The position numbers and the translations under genes are program-made. Below, one piece after another: positions 33,993 through 37,319 of a stretch of DNA of 37,319 nt (positions within the stretch are counted from its first letter, which is position 1; each line of letters starts with the position of its first letter). The notes below the pieces were generated by a model. It saw nothing but the letters and a program-made list of their open reading frames with translations. It ran no database searches and was not told where the DNA came from. This DNA is from Phycisphaerae bacterium (GTDB lineage: Bacteria; Planctomycetota; Phycisphaerae; Phycisphaerales; SM1A02): positions 1-37,319 of the forward strand of contig VGXL01000011.1 in the NCBI GenBank assembly GCA_016873315.1, given 5' to 3'.

Positions 33993-34646
33993 TCAGCGGT
34001 GGCAGGTCGAGCAGTTTTCGCTCGGATTGATGTGGTAGAGCTTCTTGAGCGCCTCGCGCTCTTCGGCCGTCATCTCGGTTCGCTGGTCCCAAGAAAGCTG
34101 GGTGATGCGATCGAGCGGGCGCAGGTTGTCGGTCGGGTTGCGGTGGCACTCAAGGCACCAACCCATGCTCATCGGAGCGGCTTTCTGCACGACTTCCATT
34201 TGGTCGATGCGGCCATGGCATTCCACGCAGGACACGCCGCGATTCACGTGAGCGCTGTGGTCGAAGTACGAGTAGTCAGGGAGCGCGTGCACTCGGGTCC
34301 ACATCACCGAAAGCCCGCTGGCGTAACTGTCGCGCACTGGCTTCAACTTGGGGCTGTCCTTCTGCACCTGCGTGTGACAGTTCATGCAGGTCTGCGTGGC
34401 GGGCACGCTCGCATGCGCGCTGCGGTCGACCGTCGTGTGGCAGTAGCGGCAGTCCAGACCGAGCTGGCCCACATGCAGGGCGTGGCTGTACGGAACCGGT
34501 TGCGTGGGCTTGTAGCCAACCTCGATCGTCTTGGGGCTCCACGCGTACGCGATCAGGAATGCGATGTAAAGAGGCGCAATCGCGCCGCCGACCGCCACCA
34601 ATGGCAACGCCGCATTCGACCAGCGAGGGAACAGGAATCGGCTCAT
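33993..34646 (-). CDS. actA: ACIII pentahaem cytochrome c subunit ActA
   Basis: A 217-residue membrane-anchored multihaem cytochrome. One N-terminal helix (about 12-34) precedes five CxxCH haem sites: CRYCH, CMNCH, CVECH, CLECH and CSTCH, the last at the very C-terminus. This matches pentahaem ActA, which relays electrons from ActB to ActE or to an external cytochrome. It is the first gene of the respiratory operon and starts opposite tatD across a 156-bp control region. Confidence 0.95.
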   Translation of the reverse strand: MSRFLFPRWSNAALPLVAVGGAIAPLYIAFLIAYAWSPKTIEVGYKPTQPVPYSHALHVGQLGLDCRYCHTTVDRSAHASVPATQTCMNCHTQVQKDSPKLKPVRDSYASGLSVMWTRVHALPDYSYFDHSAHVNRGVSCVECHGRIDQMEVVQKAAPMSMGWCLECHRNPTDNLRPLDRITQLSWDQRTEMTAEEREALKKLYHINPSENCSTCHR

Positions 34647-34660
34647 GACATGGGCCTTAT

Positions 34661-34676
34661 TGTGAATTCTTTCACG
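34661..34676. promoter_or_regulatory. CRP/FNR-family-like dyad near the actA start
   Basis: TGTGA-N6-TCACG matches the CRP-family half-site spacing TGTGA-N6-TCACA with one mismatch. It lies 14 bp upstream of the actA ATG, a position better suited to repression or to an RNA hairpin (GTGAA-TTCT-TTCAC) than to class I or II activation. Confidence 0.4.
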
Positions 34677-34764
34677 AATGGCATCGATTGAAGTTAACTG
34701 CCCCCGCTGAGGGGGTCAAGGCGCCGCCGGGGCACTGCTTCTTGGACCTAGTGTTATAGGACTC

Positions 34765-34779
34765 TCTCCAGTCTGGAGA
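34765..34779. promoter_or_regulatory. Perfect interrupted palindrome, candidate operator
   Basis: TCTCCAG-T-CTGGAGA is a 7-bp inverted repeat with a one-base centre in the middle of the actA-tatD divergent region. Symmetry and location suggest a protein-binding site. The cognate regulator is unknown and no regulator gene is adjacent. Confidence 0.45.
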
Positions 34780-34802
34780 TTCGATCAAGTTAGCCTCGGC
34801 CT

Positions 34803-35606
34803 GTGATCGACACCCATTGCCACCTGACTTTCCCGCAGTTCGTCGAGCGTGTGGACGCGGTGATGGCATGCGCCGCCGCCGCGGGCGTGGTCCAGGTGAT
34901 CACGATCAGCACCGCAAGCCCGGATGCCCGTGTGTGCCAGCGGGTTGCGAACGCACACCCAAGCGTGTGGTTCTCTGCCGGCCTTCATCCCCTGCACTGC
35001 GACGACCCAAACGACTGGAACGAGCTGCGCGAATGCGCCCAAGACCCTCGATGCGTGGCATGGGGGGAGCTCGGTTTGGACCGCTTCCACCGCGAGCCAC
35101 CCCTGGACCATCAGCGGGTAGCGCTCGACGCCCACTTGGACCACATCGTCCAGTGGACCAGCGAAGGGCTCGCCAAGCCGATCATCATTCACTGTCGTGA
35201 CGCGTTCGATGATCTGATTCCCATCCTGCGAGCCTGTGGCCTGCCGCCCACGCGATTCGTGTTTCACTGCTTTACAGCCGGACCGCGCGAAATGCAGATG
35301 CTGCTCGAGTTCGGGGCAAGCGTGTCCTTCACGGGCGTCGCGACCTATCGCAATGCGCCGGCCTTGCGGGAGGCCATTGCCATGGTGCCGCTTGAGCGCA
35401 TGATGGTCGAAACCGACGCGCCGTATCTCTCGCCCGAGCCCGTGCGCTCAGTGCGGCCGTGCGAGCCGGCATTCGTCGTGCACACGGCGCGCGCGATCGC
35501 TGCGCAGCGAGGCATCGCGCCACACGAGTTGGAAGCGATCCTCGACCGCAACGCCCGAGCCTTCTTCGGATTACCCACGCCAAGACCGGCACACGCCGCC
35601 TCGTAG
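34803..35606 (+). CDS. tatD: TatD-family metal-dependent hydrolase/DNase
   Basis: A 267-residue amidohydrolase-fold metal-dependent nuclease. All metal-site elements are present: DTHCH (residues 3-7), GELGLD, IIHCRDA, FHCFTA and ETDAPYLSPEP near the C-terminus. The start is GTG at 34803, directly giving MIDTHCHL. Despite the name, the family is not needed for Tat export. It lies 9 nt before tatC, so the two are co-transcribed here. Confidence 0.94.
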   Translation: MIDTHCHLTFPQFVERVDAVMACAAAAGVVQVITISTASPDARVCQRVANAHPSVWFSAGLHPLHCDDPNDWNELRECAQDPRCVAWGELGLDRFHREPPLDHQRVALDAHLDHIVQWTSEGLAKPIIIHCRDAFDDLIPILRACGLPPTRFVFHCFTAGPREMQMLLEFGASVSFTGVATYRNAPALREAIAMVPLERMMVETDAPYLSPEPVRSVRPCEPAFVVHTARAIAAQRGIAPHELEAILDRNARAFFGLPTPRPAHAAS

Positions 35607-35615
35607 GATCCCATC

Positions 35616-36638
35616 GTGCCCCTCGACCAACGCGAATCCGACGACGCCGTGATGAGCTTCGGCGATCACTTGGAAGAACTGCGCAAGCGGCTCTTCCTAG
35701 CAGCGATCGTTCCGCTCCCCTTGGCAATTGGACTGTTCTTCGTGGCTCCCCAGATCCGGGCCATCCTCACGAATCCAGTGCTTGATGCACTGCGCGCCGA
35801 AGGACTGCCCGCCCAACTCCAGGTGATGTCGCCGATCGAATCGCTCGCGGTCGACATGAAGCTGTCGCTGATCGGTGCGATCGTCATCAGCCTTCCGTGG
35901 GTGCTCTTCCAGGCGTGGCGTTTCATCTCCCCTGGGCTGTACGCGCACGAGCGGCGTTTCGCGCATTTCCTCGTTCTGCTCAGCACGGTGCTCGCTGCCA
36001 GCGGCCTGGCGCTGATGTACTTCGCGATTCTGCCGTTGATGTTGCGCGGGCTGATCGCGATGAGCGGCAACATCCCCACGCTCGTCGAGGTCACGCCCGC
36101 GAGCGAGGCCATCGGTCCCACGCTGCCGCTGCTCACGACGGATCCTGCAGCGCCAGCGCCCGGCAGCACGTGGGTGAACACCACCGAGCACACCGTGCGC
36201 GTGGCCGTGCCGTTCGGCGAGTCCGGCACGCAGGCCGAAATCGTGTCGCTTCCCCTCGTGCGCCCGGGCACCCTGATGCAGGTCTACCACCTGTCCGACT
36301 ACATCAGCCTGATCATCATGCTCGCTCTGGGCACAGCATTGAGTTTCCAAGTTCCCGTCGTCACGCTGCTGCTGGGCTGGATGGGACTCGTCGACGCACC
36401 GATGCTGCGCAAGTGGCGCAAGTTCGCATTCTTTGGCGCTCTCGTCGTGGCCGCCATCGTCGGTCCGGGTGACATGCTCAGCTTGATCCTGCTGACTGGT
36501 CCGCTCTATCTCCTCTACGAGCTCAGCATCCTGCTCCTCGTCTTTGCGCCAGCGAGCCGAGTGGCCCGTGGCGCCGTGACGCGCGGGCTCGTCGGTCTAG
36601 ACCGCGGCGAAAGCAACGAACGCTCTGACGAACGCTGA
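35616..36638 (+). CDS. tatC: Sec-independent translocase TatC with large periplasmic insert
   Basis: A 340-residue polytopic receptor for twin-arginine signal peptides. Conserved elements are the DHLEELRKRL motif (17-26), FISPGLYAHERR (103-114, including the signal-binding Glu112), and later helices at about 229-255 and 268-312. Between helices 3 and 4 the periplasmic loop is about 85-90 residues, compared with roughly 20 in E. coli TatC; the extra part (about 152-221) is Thr/Pro-rich and beta-like. The position matching E. coli Glu170 is Gln244 (LSFQVP). The start is GTG at 35616; an ATG at 35652 (MSFGDHLEEL) is a plausible alternative. TatA/TatB genes are not in view. Confidence 0.93.
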   Translation: MPLDQRESDDAVMSFGDHLEELRKRLFLAAIVPLPLAIGLFFVAPQIRAILTNPVLDALRAEGLPAQLQVMSPIESLAVDMKLSLIGAIVISLPWVLFQAWRFISPGLYAHERRFAHFLVLLSTVLAASGLALMYFAILPLMLRGLIAMSGNIPTLVEVTPASEAIGPTLPLLTTDPAAPAPGSTWVNTTEHTVRVAVPFGESGTQAEIVSLPLVRPGTLMQVYHLSDYISLIIMLALGTALSFQVPVVTLLLGWMGLVDAPMLRKWRKFAFFGALVVAAIVGPGDMLSLILLTGPLYLLYELSILLLVFAPASRVARGAVTRGLVGLDRGESNERSDER

Positions 36639-37174
36639 TGCGCGATGCCCTGTCCAGGATCAGACGACGACAACGCCGGCTCCCTCGAGGAGCGACGACG
36701 ACCGATCTTCGGATGATGCGGCGTGCGCTCGACCTTGCTCGCGCTGCGGCCGCTGCGGGTGAGATTCCCGTCGGAGCGGTCGTGTACCGAGACGGCCAGG
36801 TGCTTGGAGAAGCTGCGAACAATCGCGAGGCCTCGACCGATCCCACGGGGCACGCCGAGGTCGTGGCGATGCGACAGGCTGGCGAGCGGCTTGGATCCTG
36901 GCGGCTCATCGGATGTTCGATCGCCGTGACGCTTGAACCCTGCAACATGTGCGCGGGCGCACTCGTCAATGCCCGCATGGCGCGCATCGTGTTCGGAGCG
37001 AGTGATCCCAAGGCCGGAGCGTGCGGGAGCCTGATGAATGTGCCGCAGGACGCTCGGCTCAACCATCGATGCCCGGTGGTGAAGGGTGTCCTCGGCAGAC
37101 CGTGCGCTCAGGCACTTCGGATGTTCTTCCGACGGCGGCGGGCGGAGCGCCGAGCGGCCCCGGCGGCTCGATAA
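36638..37174 (+). CDS. tadA: tRNA-specific adenosine deaminase TadA
   Basis: A 178-residue zinc deaminase that converts the wobble adenosine of tRNA-Arg(ACG) to inosine. Zinc and catalytic residues are His72 and Glu74 in GHAEVVA, and Cys102 and Cys105 in PCNMC. The ATG overlaps the tatC stop (TGATG). The first 25 residues are a basic extension; a second start at Met26-Met27 (MMRRALDLAR) would give the usual length. The C-terminus ends in an Arg-rich stretch common in TadA. Confidence 0.93.
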   Translation: MRDALSRIRRRQRRLPRGATTTDLRMMRRALDLARAAAAAGEIPVGAVVYRDGQVLGEAANNREASTDPTGHAEVVAMRQAGERLGSWRLIGCSIAVTLEPCNMCAGALVNARMARIVFGASDPKAGACGSLMNVPQDARLNHRCPVVKGVLGRPCAQALRMFFRRRRAERRAAPAAR

Positions 37175-37280
37175 CCGGATCCGCGGGAAAGATTCCTTCG
37201 ACTGCAACTTGTGGAGCCCCCCTGCGTAACCGACGGTAGAGGTCGTCCGGGCATCACGCCCGTGCGGAGGGAGCGAGAGC

Positions 37281-37319
37281 ATGGGACAACGAGTGAATCG
37301 CGTCGCCACGTCGTGGCGC
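37281..37319 (+). CDS. Start of an unidentified gene, cut by right edge
   Basis: An ATG at 37281 with GGAGGGAG 7 nt upstream opens a frame of 13 codons (MGQRVNRVATSWR) to the end of the window. The ribosome site is good, but the product cannot be identified from so few residues. The 106-nt gap after tadA contains a small hairpin CGGGC-ATCAC-GCCCG at about 37249-37263 and no clear terminator. Confidence 0.45.
   Translation, partial: MGQRVNRVATSWR

Larger units (their letters stand above)
34647..34802. promoter_or_regulatory. Divergent control region between actA and tatD
   Basis: The region must drive the long respiratory operon leftwards and tatD-tatC-tadA rightwards. On the plus strand, an extended -10-like TG-T-TATAGG lies at 34752-34760. 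On the minus strand, TATAAC (34758-34753) could be a -10, but the TTGATC upstream of it is 24 bp away, too far for a normal promoter. A GC hairpin CCCCC-GCTGA-GGGGG lies at 34701-34715. The two dyads are listed separately. Promoter assignments are tentative. Confidence 0.45.

Noticed and set aside
34753..34788. MerR-type promoter for actA around the TCTCCAG palindrome
   Set aside because: The candidate -35 (TTGATC) and -10 (TATAAC) are 24 bp apart, longer than the 19-20 bp of MerR-type promoters.
37175..37280. Riboswitch or small RNA upstream of the edge gene
   Set aside because: One short hairpin is visible but no known riboswitch core was recognised.

Overview
The window is high-GC, densely coded chromosomal DNA, and nearly every gene is supported by recognisable protein families. 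The mix suggests a planctomycete-type aerobic bacterium, probably near the class Phycisphaerae. The pointers are an alternative complex III (ACIII) operon running into a caa3 oxidase operon, A-F cleavage sites in the pseudopilins, DUF3179, squalene-cyclase-repeat and FG-GAP secreted proteins, and an H-NOX/histidine kinase pair. The taxonomic call is an inference from gene content. No rRNA, tRNA, CRISPR array, insertion sequence or integrase was seen, and no gene-free stretch exceeds 300 bases.

Region 1 (1-10840) is a type IV pilus/type II secretion machine. A leftward operon, in transcription order, encodes GspI-, GspJ-, GspK- and GspH-like minor pseudopilins and then a secretin cut by the left edge. 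A rightward operon encodes the major pseudopilin (GspG/PilA-like), PilM, PilN, PilO, a PilP/GspC-like protein, the assembly ATPase (GspE/PilB) and the platform protein (GspF/PilC). The two diverge from about 200 bp at 4315-4514. The GspK-like subunit has a large beta-helix-like C-terminal domain, and a 15-bp hairpin with a GCAA loop separates the pilin from pilM.

Region 2 (10888-13963) is a compact signalling operon on the minus strand: H-NOX haem sensor, soluble histidine kinase, then a membrane-anchored Ser/Thr kinase. Both junctions are 4-nt ATGA overlaps. A small membrane protein diverges from it. This is the most unusual arrangement in the window: a predicted NO sensor and His kinase translationally coupled to a Ser/Thr kinase, with no response regulator in view.

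Region 3 (14030-16753) holds two divergent exported proteins: an FG-GAP repeat protein and a prenyltransferase/squalene-oxidase-repeat protein.

Region 4 (16701-34646) is a terminal respiratory island. CtaA (haem A synthase with an extra N-terminal membrane domain) diverges from CtaB (haem O synthase), which is followed by a DUF3179 protein. On the minus strand, in transcription order, come actA-B-C-D-E-F (quinol:electron-acceptor oxidoreductase), a small repeat-tailed membrane protein, a SCO copper chaperone, CtaC (CuA plus haem c), CtaD (A2-type subunit I), CtaE, a subunit IV protein and a second small subunit III-like protein. Together they would oxidise quinol, pass electrons through multihaem cytochromes to the cytochrome c domain of subunit II and reduce O2. 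The haem A and copper insertion functions are encoded alongside.

Region 5 (34803-37319), rightward from a shared control region with actA, holds tatD, tatC (with a long periplasmic insert) and tadA, then the first codons of a gene cut by the right edge. TatC is next to the operon for ActB, which carries a twin-arginine-like signal.
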